Program-made: the position numbers and the translations under genes | Assembly (NCBI RefSeq): GCF_001687325.1 | Contig: NZ_LZRD01000023.1 | Coordinates: 51,032 to 115,031 of the forward strand | Origin: Streptomyces sp. PTY087I2 | Lineage (GTDB): Bacteria; Actinomycetota; Actinomycetes; Streptomycetales; Streptomycetaceae | Direction: 5' to 3' | DNA length: 64,000 nt | Notes under the pieces: model-generated | Told to the model about the DNA's origin: nothing | Databases searched by the model: none | Seen by the model: only the letters and a program-made list of their open reading frames with translations | Shown: piece after piece, positions 33,019 through 41,384 of the stretch | How the letters are laid out: each line of letters starts with the position of its first letter | Position numbering within the stretch: position 1 is the first letter of the stretch

Positions 33019-34263
33019 TCACCCCGCCCATCTCCCCGTCAGGAACGTCAGCGCGACGAGCGTCGTCACCGGGGCCGCCACGCACAGGTACGCCGTCCTG
33101 AACCACGGCCGCCGCAGGCTCAGCGCCGCCAGGCCGATCCACAGCGGCCACCACAGGAGCGTCGCGCGCGGGACGGACGTGTACCAGTACGACGTTCCCA
33201 ACGCCCACAGGCTGAGGGCCACGTACACCGCTTCCGGCCAGCGACGTCGGCGTACCAGCAGCGCCACCAGGGCAAGACCCACCAGCATCGCCGCCAACTC
33301 CGCCTGGAACATGAACGCGTAGCCGGTCGACTGCGTACCGCCGAACGCCCCGGTCCAGGTGTTCGCCCACGCCTCCCAGGGCGGGTGGAACGTCCGGTAC
33401 CAACCGCGTTCCTGCGCGTGCTTCCAGGCCATCCAGTCGCCGGTGTGCGCGTGCAGATACCAGCTGTACGCCGCCGGGGGCAGCGCCGGAAGCAGCGTCC
33501 AGCCAGCAGCCCGCCAGCTCCAACGGACCCGGCCCGCCCGCACGGACAGCAGGAACAGCAGCCCGATCGCCGCCGCGAGGAACAGACCGCTGACCCGAAC
33601 CGCCGTCCCCAGCATGGTCAGTACGGCGGCGAGCGCCCACCGGTGCTGCATCGCCGCGAGCCAGGCGGGCAGGGCGAACGCGAGGAACAGCGCCTCCGTG
33701 TAGCCCGCCGCCAGGAACACCGCGCAGGGCGAGAGCAGGAAGAGGACGGCCGTACGGTGGCCCGCCGCGTCCTCCGGCAGATACGCCCGCGCGATACGGG
33801 CCAGGGCCAGTACGGCAACGGCCCCCGCGACGAACGAGATCAACAGCCCGGCCGCCGTCCAGTCCGGCACCACCGTGTGCACGGTGCGGAGCAGGAGGGG
33901 GTAGCCGGGGAAGAACGCCTCCCGGTTGTCCCAGCCGCTCGCCCACGGCCCCGCGCCCGCCGGGAAGTAGCCGTCGCGCGCTATGTGGAGGTAGTGGTTC
34001 GCGTCCCACTGCTGGAAGGGCGCCAGGACCGGGGCCGCCTCCCGTACGCCGGACTGCGCGGGAAACAGCCAGCGGGCGAAGTGGGCCGTGATCCAGAGGG
34101 ATATGCGGGTGAGGAGGTAGAGCCACAGGACGCCGCGATCGGCGGGGGTCAAGCGGAATCGGGCCAACCGGGGGTCGACAGAGCGGAGTTCGGGAGCTGC
34201 GGCGGGCGCAGGACGGACTGGAGAAGGCTGCAGCCCGGAGGAGAGCGTGGACAACGCAGGCAC
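33019..34263 (-). CDS. PIG-V-like mannosyltransferase, multi-pass membrane protein
   Basis: A 414-residue GT-C type glycosyltransferase with about ten hydrophobic segments. After a Pro-rich cytoplasmic start, the first helix is followed by the extracytoplasmic catalytic loop PVLAPFQQWDANHYLHIARDGYF, where the WDA/GH motif holds the acidic residue expected of polyprenyl-phosphate-mannose-dependent enzymes, and by FFPGYPLLLRTVHTV and NAFEAGYTEALFLAFALPA-like helices. The family (PF04188, PIG-V) includes bacterial protein or lipid mannosyltransferases; acceptor unknown. Start ATG 34263. Confidence 0.85.
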   Translation of the reverse strand: MPALSTLSSGLQPSPVRPAPAAAPELRSVDPRLARFRLTPADRGVLWLYLLTRISLWITAHFARWLFPAQSGVREAAPVLAPFQQWDANHYLHIARDGYFPAGAGPWASGWDNREAFFPGYPLLLRTVHTVVPDWTAAGLLISFVAGAVAVLALARIARAYLPEDAAGHRTAVLFLLSPCAVFLAAGYTEALFLAFALPAWLAAMQHRWALAAVLTMLGTAVRVSGLFLAAAIGLLFLLSVRAGRVRWSWRAAGWTLLPALPPAAYSWYLHAHTGDWMAWKHAQERGWYRTFHPPWEAWANTWTGAFGGTQSTGYAFMFQAELAAMLVGLALVALLVRRRRWPEAVYVALSLWALGTSYWYTSVPRATLLWWPLWIGLAALSLRRPWFRTAYLCVAAPVTTLVALTFLTGRWAG

Positions 34264-34373
34264 CTTTCGGGCACGCCTCGCGGGTACGTCGGGGCGCGCC
34301 GGATCGCCCGGAAAGCCGCCGGGGCACGGAGGGAGGAGGAGGGAGGAGGAAGGGGAGAGGCGGATCGGCGACG

Positions 34374-34874
34374 TCAGGGCGTCGACGCGCCCCCATCAGT
34401 TGTCGCCGAGGCCGGCGGTGGCGTCGTGCTCGTACTCGTACGCGTGGGAGTGGGCGGTCCGCCCGGCTCGGTGGTCCGGCCCGACGGCCCCTCCGGCCCT
34501 TCCGTCCCCGTGCCGCCCGGCATCGTGGTGCTCGGCGACGGCGGCGGGGACGGCGGCTCCGTGGGCAGGCCCTCCGACGGTACGGGCGACGGGTAACTGG
34601 GCGACGGGCTCGTGGCCGGGGCCACCGGCTGCGGCCGCACCGGCAGCAGACCCACCGCGACCGCGCCGCCCCCGCCGACGACCAGGCAGACCCCCACCGC
34701 GACCACGGCCATCCGGCGCCGCTGCGCGCGCATGCCGCGCCGGGTGATGCTCGACGCGGTGTCCGGGGCGGTCAGGGCCTGCCCGAACTCACCGGCCTCC
34801 AGGAACAGGGACCGCAACGGATCCTGCGGCTCCTTCGGACCCTTCGGCCCCTTCGGATCCCGCGGTTCAGACAT
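34374..34874 (-). CDS. membrane protein coupled to SigE-type sigma factor, possible anti-sigma
   Basis: A 166-residue protein: about 50 cytoplasmic residues (KPDPLRSLFLEAGEFGQ-type start, ITRRGMRAQRRR), one membrane helix (MAVVAVGVCLVVGGGGAVAVGLL), and a long Pro/Ser/Thr-rich extracellular tail. Its ATG (34874) overlaps the sigma-factor stop by 8 bp. Genes in this position usually code for regulators of their sigma factor, but no zinc-binding anti-sigma motif (HxxxCxxC) is present, so the role is inferred only from coupling and topology. Confidence 0.65.
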   Translation of the reverse strand: MSEPRDPKGPKGPKEPQDPLRSLFLEAGEFGQALTAPDTASSITRRGMRAQRRRMAVVAVGVCLVVGGGGAVAVGLLPVRPQPVAPATSPSPSYPSPVPSEGLPTEPPSPPPSPSTTMPGGTGTEGPEGPSGRTTEPGGPPTPTRTSTSTTPPPASATTDGGASTP

Positions 34875-35394
34875 CAGGAGCCTCCTCGATGCGGGGGTCC
34901 CGGAGCCGGTGGGCGAGCGCCGCCCGGCCACGGACCAGATGCGTCTTGATCGTGCTGGTGGAAAGCCCGGTCTCCCCGGCGATCTGCTCGACCGTGAGGT
35001 CGCACAGGTAGTGCAGGGTCAGCGTCCGCCGCTGCTGGGCGGGCAGTTCCCGGAGCGCGTCGACGAGGACCACATGGTCCGGGTCCGGCGGAGCGACGTG
35101 CTCCGCCCCGCCGCTCCCCCGGCCCCACGCGTCCGCCGACCGCCGCCGGAAGCGCCAACGGCTCACCGCCAGCCGCCAGGCGACCGTACGGATCCACGCC
35201 TCGGGCTGCCCGTCCCGCTCCAGCCGCCCGCGCCGCACCCACGCCTTGACGAACGCCTCCTGCACGACGTCCTGCGCCTCCTGGAGGTCGCCGGTCATCA
35301 CGTACAACTGGCCGGTGAGACGTGCGACCGCCTGGGCGTAGAACTCTTCGAACTCCTCGACGGTCAAAAGCTGCTCCCGGATCTTTCGCTTCAC
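34867..35394 (-). CDS. SigE-family ECF RNA polymerase sigma factor
   Basis: A 175-residue ECF sigma factor. Region 2 is visible as FEEFYAQAVARLTGQLYVMTGDLQEAQDVVQEAFVKAWVRRG and W(I)RTVAWRLAVSRWRFRRR; region 4 as LRELPAQQRRTLTLHYLCDLTVEQIAGETGLSTSTIKTHLVRGRAALAHRL. This is the SigE-like group abundant in Streptomyces. ATG 35394 is the only good start. The coupled downstream membrane protein is its probable partner. Confidence 0.92.
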   Translation of the reverse strand: MKRKIREQLLTVEEFEEFYAQAVARLTGQLYVMTGDLQEAQDVVQEAFVKAWVRRGRLERDGQPEAWIRTVAWRLAVSRWRFRRRSADAWGRGSGGAEHVAPPDPDHVVLVDALRELPAQQRRTLTLHYLCDLTVEQIAGETGLSTSTIKTHLVRGRAALAHRLRDPRIEEAPDV

Positions 35395-35525
35395 CGGGTA
35401 TACGCCTGCCGCCGGGCATCCGGTCTACAGCGCCGACCGGGCATCGGGGTGACGGTCGTCACAGCAGCCGGCGCTCAGCCTGCCCAGCGGAGGTCAGCCG
35501 GTAGTCAGCCCGGTCCGGCGGAGGT

Positions 35526-36080
35526 TCAGCCCGCCCGCAGCCGCTTCTCCAACAACGTCACCCCGTACGTCCGGCCCCCGTCCCCGTTCTTCCCCGCCTG
35601 CTCCCCGACCACCGCGTACCCCGCCTCCTCGTAGTAGCGGCGCAGCCTGGTGTTCGACGTCAGGCAGTCGAGCCGGCACAGCGGGCGGCCCGACGCGGCG
35701 ATCCGGCGCTCGGCCTCCGCCAGCAGGGCCCGCCCGGCTCCGGGCGGGGCGGTGCGCCGGTCGGTCATCAGGCGGTGGACATAGCCCGCGACCGGCGGCT
35801 GGACACCCCAGGCCGGCTCGTCGTCCCACCACAGCTCCCACGCCCCGGCGCTCGGCCCGCCGGGGCCGGCCGTGGCGATCCACACCTCACCCGCGCGCAT
35901 CCGCGCCCCGAAGTGCTCCGGGCCCAGCTCCCCGGGCTTCCACTGCTCGATACCCCGCTCGATCTGCCAGCGCGCGGCGTCGTCCCGGAGGCGGACGAGC
36001 TCGGTCAGGTCGCGCTCCCCCGCCCGCCGGAACGACAACTCGGGGGACGGCTTCGGGAGGGAAGGGCTTGTGTGCGTCAT
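35526..36080 (-). CDS. GNAT-family N-acetyltransferase
   Basis: A 184-residue single-domain acetyltransferase; I chose ATG 36080 (MTHTSPSL), since the 29 upstream in-frame codons are Arg/Trp-rich and not family-like. The fold is recognisable from FRRAGERDLTELVRLRDDAARW, VWIATAGP, VAGYVHRLMTDRRTAPPGAGRALLAEAERR and LTSNTRLRRYYEEAGYAVVG. The RTAPPGAGRALL acetyl-CoA loop is slightly unusual (PPGAGRALL for the common RGxGxG). Substrate unknown. Confidence 0.85.
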   Translation of the reverse strand: MTHTSPSLPKPSPELSFRRAGERDLTELVRLRDDAARWQIERGIEQWKPGELGPEHFGARMRAGEVWIATAGPGGPSAGAWELWWDDEPAWGVQPPVAGYVHRLMTDRRTAPPGAGRALLAEAERRIAASGRPLCRLDCLTSNTRLRRYYEEAGYAVVGEQAGKNGDGGRTYGVTLLEKRLRAG

Positions 36081-36292
36081 CCCGTGATCTTCCCTCAACA
36101 GGTTTCGCGGTCCCACCCACCCTCCCCAGCTGCGAAGTTGACAATTTGTGATCGAGTTGCGACACACGGTCGCGGGACCTTAGCGTGCGGAGGACCTGGA
36201 CCAAATGGGTGACGATCCGAAAGGGCATACCGATGGCTGTGCAGCTCGCTCACAGACCGGACAGGGCACGACGGAGGGGAGGAGCCGACGCC

Positions 36293-36880
36293 ATGACCCC
36301 CAGCACCGCCGATCACGCACCGCAGGCCCAGATGTCCGTCGAGGAGTTCGAGCAGCTCGCCCGTACGTCCCCCGAGACCGTGACGCTTGAGCTCATCAAC
36401 GGAAAGCTAGAGGTCAAGCCCGTGCCGGACGGGGATCACGGAACCATCTTCATGTGGCTGCTGCGTCAGTGCATGCAGCATCGCCCCGACCTCGACCTGC
36501 ACCCCGAGCAGGGACTGATGGTGGAGGACCACCGGCAGGGCCGCGCTCGTCCCGACGGCGCTCTCGCCCCTCGTCGGCACTTCGCCGGACAAGGGGAATG
36601 GGCCCCCTCCGAGGGCGTCCTGATGACCGTGGAAGTGACCTCGTACGATCACGACACCGACCGGCGTGACCGCTACGAGGAGCCTCACGGATACGCGGCA
36701 GCGGGCATCCCGGTCCGCCTCTTGATCGACCGCGAGTCTGGGACTCTCCTCGTCCACAGCGAGCCGGACAAGGGCCGCTACCGGCAACAGCACTCGTACG
36801 ACTACGGAGACGCGGTCACCATCCCCCACCCTGTCTCCATCACTTTGGACACCGAGGAGCTCAAGGACTACGTCCGCTGA
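36293..36880 (+). CDS. Uma2-family putative restriction endonuclease
   Basis: A 195-residue Uma2 protein. ATG 36293 is preferred over the in-frame ATG 36233 because GGAGGGGAGGAG lies just before it and the protein then opens with the usual MSVEEFEQLARTSPETVTLELINGKLEVKPVPDGDHG. The PD-(D/E)XK-like elements are RARPDGALAPR and LMTVEVTSYDHDTDRRDRYEEPHGYAAAGIPVRLLIDR. Its 3' end overlaps the convergent HEAT-like gene by 13 bp. Confidence 0.85.
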   Translation: MTPSTADHAPQAQMSVEEFEQLARTSPETVTLELINGKLEVKPVPDGDHGTIFMWLLRQCMQHRPDLDLHPEQGLMVEDHRQGRARPDGALAPRRHFAGQGEWAPSEGVLMTVEVTSYDHDTDRRDRYEEPHGYAAAGIPVRLLIDRESGTLLVHSEPDKGRYRQQHSYDYGDAVTIPHPVSITLDTEELKDYVR

Positions 36881-38796
36881 TCCGCCACGTCCACGACCAG
36901 CCTTACCGCCGCGAGCAACGCCTCGTCCCTGCGGACGGCGTCCCACAGGTCGTGGCTGACGGGGCGCTCGTCGGTGTCGAGCAGGTACCGCACCCGCGGG
37001 GCCGCCTCCGCCGCGCATGCCGGGTCGGCGGTGGCGACCTCGGCGAGGAATTCCGCAGCGTCGACGATCGTGGGCGGGCAGCCGCCCGGCGGGCAGATCC
37101 GCACCAGGTCGACCAGGGCCGGGGCGACCCGCCGCCCGTCGCGCGTCAGCCGCCACAGTGCCTGGAGGATCTTCATCGCCTCGGAGCCGCAGTCGCCCTC
37201 GATGCGCGCCCGGGCTGTCGCGTACAGCCGCTCCGCCACCCGGTCCGCCACCGGCGGGTACGTCGCGGCGATCTCGGCCAGTAGAAGCAGGGGTCCGACG
37301 CCTCCCGGAGTCGTGTATGCCTTCCGGGCGCTGTGCACGGTCAACTCCAGCAGCGCCGGTACGACTTCCTCCGCGTCCCCCGTCGCCCGCCACAGGGCCC
37401 GCGCCCTCATCACGGCATCTCTCGGGGGCGAGGACGGGTAGCTGGGCTTCTCGCGCAGCGCCTCCTGGAACGCCTCGCGCAGCCGGTCACGGTCGGCAGC
37501 CTCGACCGGGGCAGGCACGGGCGGGGCGGGCACCGCTGGGGCGGGCGCGGGCGGAGCGGCGGCCGGAGCGCCGGCCGTGTCTGCCTCGGCCGGGCCCGCG
37601 GCGGCCCGGTCCGGATCAGCCCCGTCCGCCCACCGGTCGGCGGCTGCCCCGCACATGGCGAGGATCCGCAGCGCGAACGCCCGGTTCTCCGGATCCGCGG
37701 CGTCGACGAACTCCGCCACCTCCGGCAGGAGTTCCGGTACCGCCGAACGCCATCGGGACATCAGCGTCGCCGCGACCCGCAGACCCGCCTCGTGGCGGTC
37801 CGGGGTGTCCTGGCGCAGCAGGGCCCGGGCGAGGGTGAGCCGTCCCGGGAGGTCCTCGTCGAGCTGGGCGTCGGCGGCGGTGGCGCGGGCGACATACCGG
37901 GAGCGCCACTCCAGATAGTGGGAGGTGCCGGGAAGCGCGGGAGTGAGCAGCGCGTCAGCAGTGGTACGGGCGTACGCCGGGTCCGGGCGGCCGGGCAGCG
38001 CGCGGCGCAGCGCGGCGATCGCGGGCAGCCGGACATCGTGCCCGTGCTGTTCCATCCAGGCGAGCCACGCTTCGGTTTCGTCGTCGATGTCGGGCTCCTC
38101 GCCCTTCCCGGCATCGCCCATCCGCTCCCGCAGCCAGGTGACGGCCTCCTCGCCCCGCTCCACCGCGTGGGCGGCCAACTCGCCGACACCCAGAACTATT
38201 TGCTCGGCCACCGATAGCTCGGGCTCTTCCTCGAACCTGGCCCGGAAGCGGTCGATGAGGTCGTCCGCCCGGCCGGGGGCCCGCGCGAGTACGGCCGCCA
38301 CCCCGGCCCGGACCTCCTCGGCGTCGTCCGCGAGCCCCGGCAGCAGCGCCTCGACCGCCCGCTCCCAGGCAGCGGGCCAGGCGGCGGGGGCGGTGGGACG
38401 CCGTCCGCCGAGCCGCGAACCCGGCCTCGCCGTACGGGCCTTGTTCCCGGCGCGGGCGAGGTCGGCGATCACCTCCAGGACCTCCGGACGCACCTTCACG
38501 GCCGGATCCCGGACGGCCTCGACGAGGAACGGAAGCACCTCAAGTGCCGCGAGCCCCACCCAACTTCCGTCGCCGCAGCATGCGGCGTGCAGGCTGCCGC
38601 AGGCGTCGTCGGCGGTTTGCCAGTCGGGCGACCAGAGCCGTTCCAGCAGGTCCGGCCCGTGCGGTGGCCCCGGCACGTAGGGATTGACCACCTTTGACCA
38701 GTCGACCTCCTCGGCGAACCGGCCCCTCAGTTCCGGGCTCGCGCCAGACCCACCGTCCGCGTCCGCCTCCCCGCCCACACCCTCCGGGTCCCTCAC
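36868..38796 (-). CDS. HEAT-repeat-like alpha-solenoid protein
   Basis: A 642-residue, Ala/Arg/Leu-rich protein from GTG 38796. It starts EVDWSKVVNPYVPGPPHGPDLLERLWSPDWQTADDACGSLHAACCGDGSW, a pattern I associate with uncharacterised Streptomyces HEAT-repeat proteins, and is made of repeated 35-40-residue helical pairs (ALEVLPFLVEAVRDPAVKVRPEVLEVIADLAR, EEVRAGVAAVLARAP, RALLRQDTPDRHEAGLRVAATLM). An Ala/Pro linker at about 420 divides two solenoid halves. Its GTG overlaps the stop of the lasso exporter (GTGA), so it may be expressed with the lasso operon. Function unknown; protein-protein interaction scaffold likely. Confidence 0.7.
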   Translation of the reverse strand: MRDPEGVGGEADADGGSGASPELRGRFAEEVDWSKVVNPYVPGPPHGPDLLERLWSPDWQTADDACGSLHAACCGDGSWVGLAALEVLPFLVEAVRDPAVKVRPEVLEVIADLARAGNKARTARPGSRLGGRRPTAPAAWPAAWERAVEALLPGLADDAEEVRAGVAAVLARAPGRADDLIDRFRARFEEEPELSVAEQIVLGVGELAAHAVERGEEAVTWLRERMGDAGKGEEPDIDDETEAWLAWMEQHGHDVRLPAIAALRRALPGRPDPAYARTTADALLTPALPGTSHYLEWRSRYVARATAADAQLDEDLPGRLTLARALLRQDTPDRHEAGLRVAATLMSRWRSAVPELLPEVAEFVDAADPENRAFALRILAMCGAAADRWADGADPDRAAAGPAEADTAGAPAAAPPAPAPAVPAPPVPAPVEAADRDRLREAFQEALREKPSYPSSPPRDAVMRARALWRATGDAEEVVPALLELTVHSARKAYTTPGGVGPLLLLAEIAATYPPVADRVAERLYATARARIEGDCGSEAMKILQALWRLTRDGRRVAPALVDLVRICPPGGCPPTIVDAAEFLAEVATADPACAAEAAPRVRYLLDTDERPVSHDLWDAVRRDEALLAAVRLVVDVADQRT

Positions 38797-40568
38797 CGCG
38801 TCTCCGCCGCCAGCTGCGTCGTCGCCAGCTCGCGGTACAGCTCGTCCCCGGCGATCAGCTCCTCGTGTGTGCCCGCCGTGCGGACCCGGCCCTCCTCCAG
38901 GACCACGATGCGGTCCGCGTGCCGGACGGTGGACAGGCGGTGTGCGATCACCAACACCGTTGTCTGCTCGGCCAGTTCCAGGATCACATCGCGCAGCGCC
39001 TGTTCGTTGACCGCGTCCAGCTGTGACGTCACCTCGTCCAGCAGAAGCAGGCGCGGGCGGCGCAGCAGCGCGCGGGCGATGGCGATGCGCTGGCGTTCGC
39101 CGCCGGAGAGGGTGACTCCCCGGTGGCCGACCGCCGTGTCCAGGCCGTCCGGCAGCCGCTCGACCAGGGCGTCCAGCCGGGTACGGGCGACCGCGGCCGC
39201 CAGTTCCTTCTCCCCGGCGTCCGGGGCGGCGAAGACGAGGTTCTCCCGCAGCGTCCCGGCCAGCACCGGCGCGTCCTGCTCGACGTACGCCAGCGAGGCC
39301 CGCAGCTCGGCCAGCGGCCAGTCGCGGATGTCCCGGCCGCCCACAGTGATCGCGCCTGCCTCGTGGTCGTAGAAGCGTTCCAGCAGGCTGAACACCGTCG
39401 ACTTGCCCGCCCCCGACGGGCCCACCAGCGCCACCATCCCGCCCGTCGGCACGTCGAACGTCACTCCGTGGTGGGCAGGGGCGCGCTCGTCCCCGTACCC
39501 GAAGGTCACGTCCTTGAAGGTCACCCCGAGCGGGCCTCTGTCCTTCTCCTTCAACCCGCCGAATTCCTCGGCCGGTTCACCCGGAAGCGACTCCACCTCG
39601 TCGATCCGCCGCACCGCCGCCAGCCCGCTCTGCAAGCCGGTCCAGCCCTCGACCAGGCCGCCGATCGGGCCCATCAAGTAGAAGAGGTAGAGGAGGAACG
39701 CGATCAGCGACGAGATCTCCAGTGAGCCCGAGGCGACCCGTGCGCCGCCGACGCCCAGCACCGCCAGGAACGCCAGCTGGATCGACATCGTCATCGTGAC
39801 GTCCGAGACCGAGGACCACTTCGCCACCGCCACGCCCCGGTCGTGCGCATGCCGGGCCGCCGCCGCGACCGCCGCCGTCTCCCGCTCCTCCGCGCCGCTC
39901 GCCTTGACCGTACGGAACGCCTGGAGCACCCGGTCCAGGGCCGCGCCCATCGCGCCCACGGACTCCTGCGCCTTGAGCTGCGCCCGCTGGATGCGCGGCA
40001 TCAGCAGGGACGTCACGGCCCCGATGCCGACGACCACCACCAGCGTCACGCCGAGCAGCGTCAGGTCCATGTACGCCATGAGGGCGACCGTGCCCAGCAG
40101 CATCAGCACGCTGTTGAACGACTCGACGAGCCCGCTGGACAGCACCGTGCGGAGAAGGGTCGTGTCGCTCGTGACGCGTGACTGGAGGTCCCCGGGCGTG
40201 AGCCGGTCCACCGCCGGGACCTTCAACCGCATGATGCGACCCACCAGTTGGTCCCGTGCGCGCAGGACGACCCCTTCTCCCGTACGGGACATGAGGTAAC
40301 TCCCGTACGCGGAGAGGCAGGCGCCCACCAGCACCAGCGCGGTCAGCACCACGAGCGGGGCCACGGGCGAGCGGCCGTCGGCGTACGTGTCCACCGCGTG
40401 CTTCGCCATGAGCGGCATCGCCAGACCCGCCCCGGACCCGGCCAGCGAGAGCAGGCCCGCCCGGATCAGGACGCCCCGGTGCGGACGGACCCGGGCGAGG
40501 AGCAGGCGGAGGGGGGAGGGGCCGGCGGTATTCGCCGGTGTGGGTGTGGGGGTGGGGGTGGGCCTCAC
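38793..40568 (-). CDS. lasso peptide exporter, ABC transporter with fused membrane and ATPase domains (D)
   Basis: A 591-residue half-transporter: six-helix exporter membrane domain (RPHRGVLIRAGLLSLAGSGAGLAMPLMAKHAVD onward), then an ATPase domain with Walker A GPSGAGKST, signature LSGGERQRIAIARAL, Walker B LLLLDEVTS and H-loop IAHRLSTVRH. Last of the lasso biosynthesis genes, so it should export and give immunity to the mature peptide. The reading frame is open to GTG 40667, which would overlap B2 by 86 bp; GTG 40568, 13 bp after the B2 stop with GGAG upstream, is a likelier start and removes a (Asp-Pro)n/(Pro-Thr)n run. Confidence 0.9.
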   Translation of the reverse strand: MRPTPTPTPTPANTAGPSPLRLLLARVRPHRGVLIRAGLLSLAGSGAGLAMPLMAKHAVDTYADGRSPVAPLVVLTALVLVGACLSAYGSYLMSRTGEGVVLRARDQLVGRIMRLKVPAVDRLTPGDLQSRVTSDTTLLRTVLSSGLVESFNSVLMLLGTVALMAYMDLTLLGVTLVVVVGIGAVTSLLMPRIQRAQLKAQESVGAMGAALDRVLQAFRTVKASGAEERETAAVAAAARHAHDRGVAVAKWSSVSDVTMTMSIQLAFLAVLGVGGARVASGSLEISSLIAFLLYLFYLMGPIGGLVEGWTGLQSGLAAVRRIDEVESLPGEPAEEFGGLKEKDRGPLGVTFKDVTFGYGDERAPAHHGVTFDVPTGGMVALVGPSGAGKSTVFSLLERFYDHEAGAITVGGRDIRDWPLAELRASLAYVEQDAPVLAGTLRENLVFAAPDAGEKELAAAVARTRLDALVERLPDGLDTAVGHRGVTLSGGERQRIAIARALLRRPRLLLLDEVTSQLDAVNEQALRDVILELAEQTTVLVIAHRLSTVRHADRIVVLEEGRVRTAGTHEELIAGDELYRELATTQLAAETR

Positions 40569-40581
40569 TGGCTCCGTGCTC

Positions 40582-41091
40582 TCAGGCGGTCTGCCCAGGC
40601 CCGGGCCCGGATCCGGATCCGGATCCGGCTGTCCCGTTCCCGTCGTCGTCCCCGCCACCGCGCTCACCCTGGCTCCCCTCGCGTACCGTCACCACCATCA
40701 AAGGACGCAGATCGGCGGCCTCTGCCTGCTCCCCGACCGTACGTCCTTGCGCCAGCACCCAGGCGTGCGGAGAGAACGGCGGGGTCGCCCACACCCCCGC
40801 GCACCAGTCGGGCCAGACGCCGGACATCCGGCATGCCAGGGCGACGGCCACCGAGCGGGGCAGGCAGCCGTAACGGCTCGCGCAGCGGCGGCTGGTGGCG
40901 ACGACCGCCTCCAGCACCTCCAGCGTCTCGGCGTACGAGGCCGGGCGCGCACCCCGGGAACACCGAGCCAGCACCCGGCGCAGCCGGCCGGGCTTGAGCC
41001 GGGCCAGGACGAACGCGGCGGCGATGGCGGCGCGCAGCCGCACCCCGCCCGCTCCCGCGCCCCGGCGGGGCATCGTCATCTCGGTGGTCAT
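40582..41091 (-). CDS. lasso peptide leader protease, B2 protein
   Basis: A 169-residue transglutaminase-like protease that removes the precursor leader. The catalytic Cys is in RYGCLPRSVAVALACRMSG and the His in PFSPHAWVLAQG, the standard B2 pattern; the acidic third residue follows. The protein is about 25 residues longer than typical because of a Gly/Asp/Ser-rich tail (GERGGGDDDGNGTAGSGSGSG). Its ATG overlaps the B1 stop by 4 bp (41088-41091). Neighbouring genes supply B1, C and D functions. Confidence 0.92.
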   Translation of the reverse strand: MTTEMTMPRRGAGAGGVRLRAAIAAAFVLARLKPGRLRRVLARCSRGARPASYAETLEVLEAVVATSRRCASRYGCLPRSVAVALACRMSGVWPDWCAGVWATPPFSPHAWVLAQGRTVGEQAEAADLRPLMVVTVREGSQGERGGGDDDGNGTAGSGSGSGPGPGQTA

Positions 41092-41339
41092 GGGCGCAGG
41101 ATCTTCGCCTCGACGAGCCGGCGGGTCAGTTCCGCCACGTCCGACTCGGCCTCGGCCCGCTCGACGTCGAACTCGGCGACGATCCGGTCGACGGCCGCCT
41201 CGGGGGTCTGCCCGGCGGCGAAGGCCTCGACGACGATCACGCTGGTGTCGTTCAACTGCCAGTAGCTGCCGTCCTTTTCGTCGAGCAGGACTCCGCCGTA
41301 CTCGGTTGTCGTGACGGCGATGCCTTTTCTGAGCTTCAC
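41088..41339 (-). CDS. lasso peptide precursor-recognition protein, B1 (PqqD-like RRE)
   Basis: An 83-residue stand-alone RiPP recognition element, from GTG 41339. The sequence VTTTEYGGVLLDEKDGSYWQLNDTSVIVVEAFAAGQTPEAAVDRIVAEFDV is the PqqD fold: a beta hairpin that holds the leader peptide, then three helices. It delivers the precursor to B2. Coupled to B2 by a 4-bp overlap. Confidence 0.93.
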   Translation of the reverse strand: MKLRKGIAVTTTEYGGVLLDEKDGSYWQLNDTSVIVVEAFAAGQTPEAAVDRIVAEFDVERAEAESDVAELTRRLVEAKILRP

Positions 41340-41384
41340 AGGGTGCCTCGCTGCTGCTGGTGGTGATGGTGGTGGTCGTCGTCG

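Noticed and set aside
33385..34596. 403-codon plus-strand ORF opposite the mannosyltransferase
   Set aside because: Arg/Gln/Glu-rich shadow; the minus strand shows clear membrane helices and family motifs.
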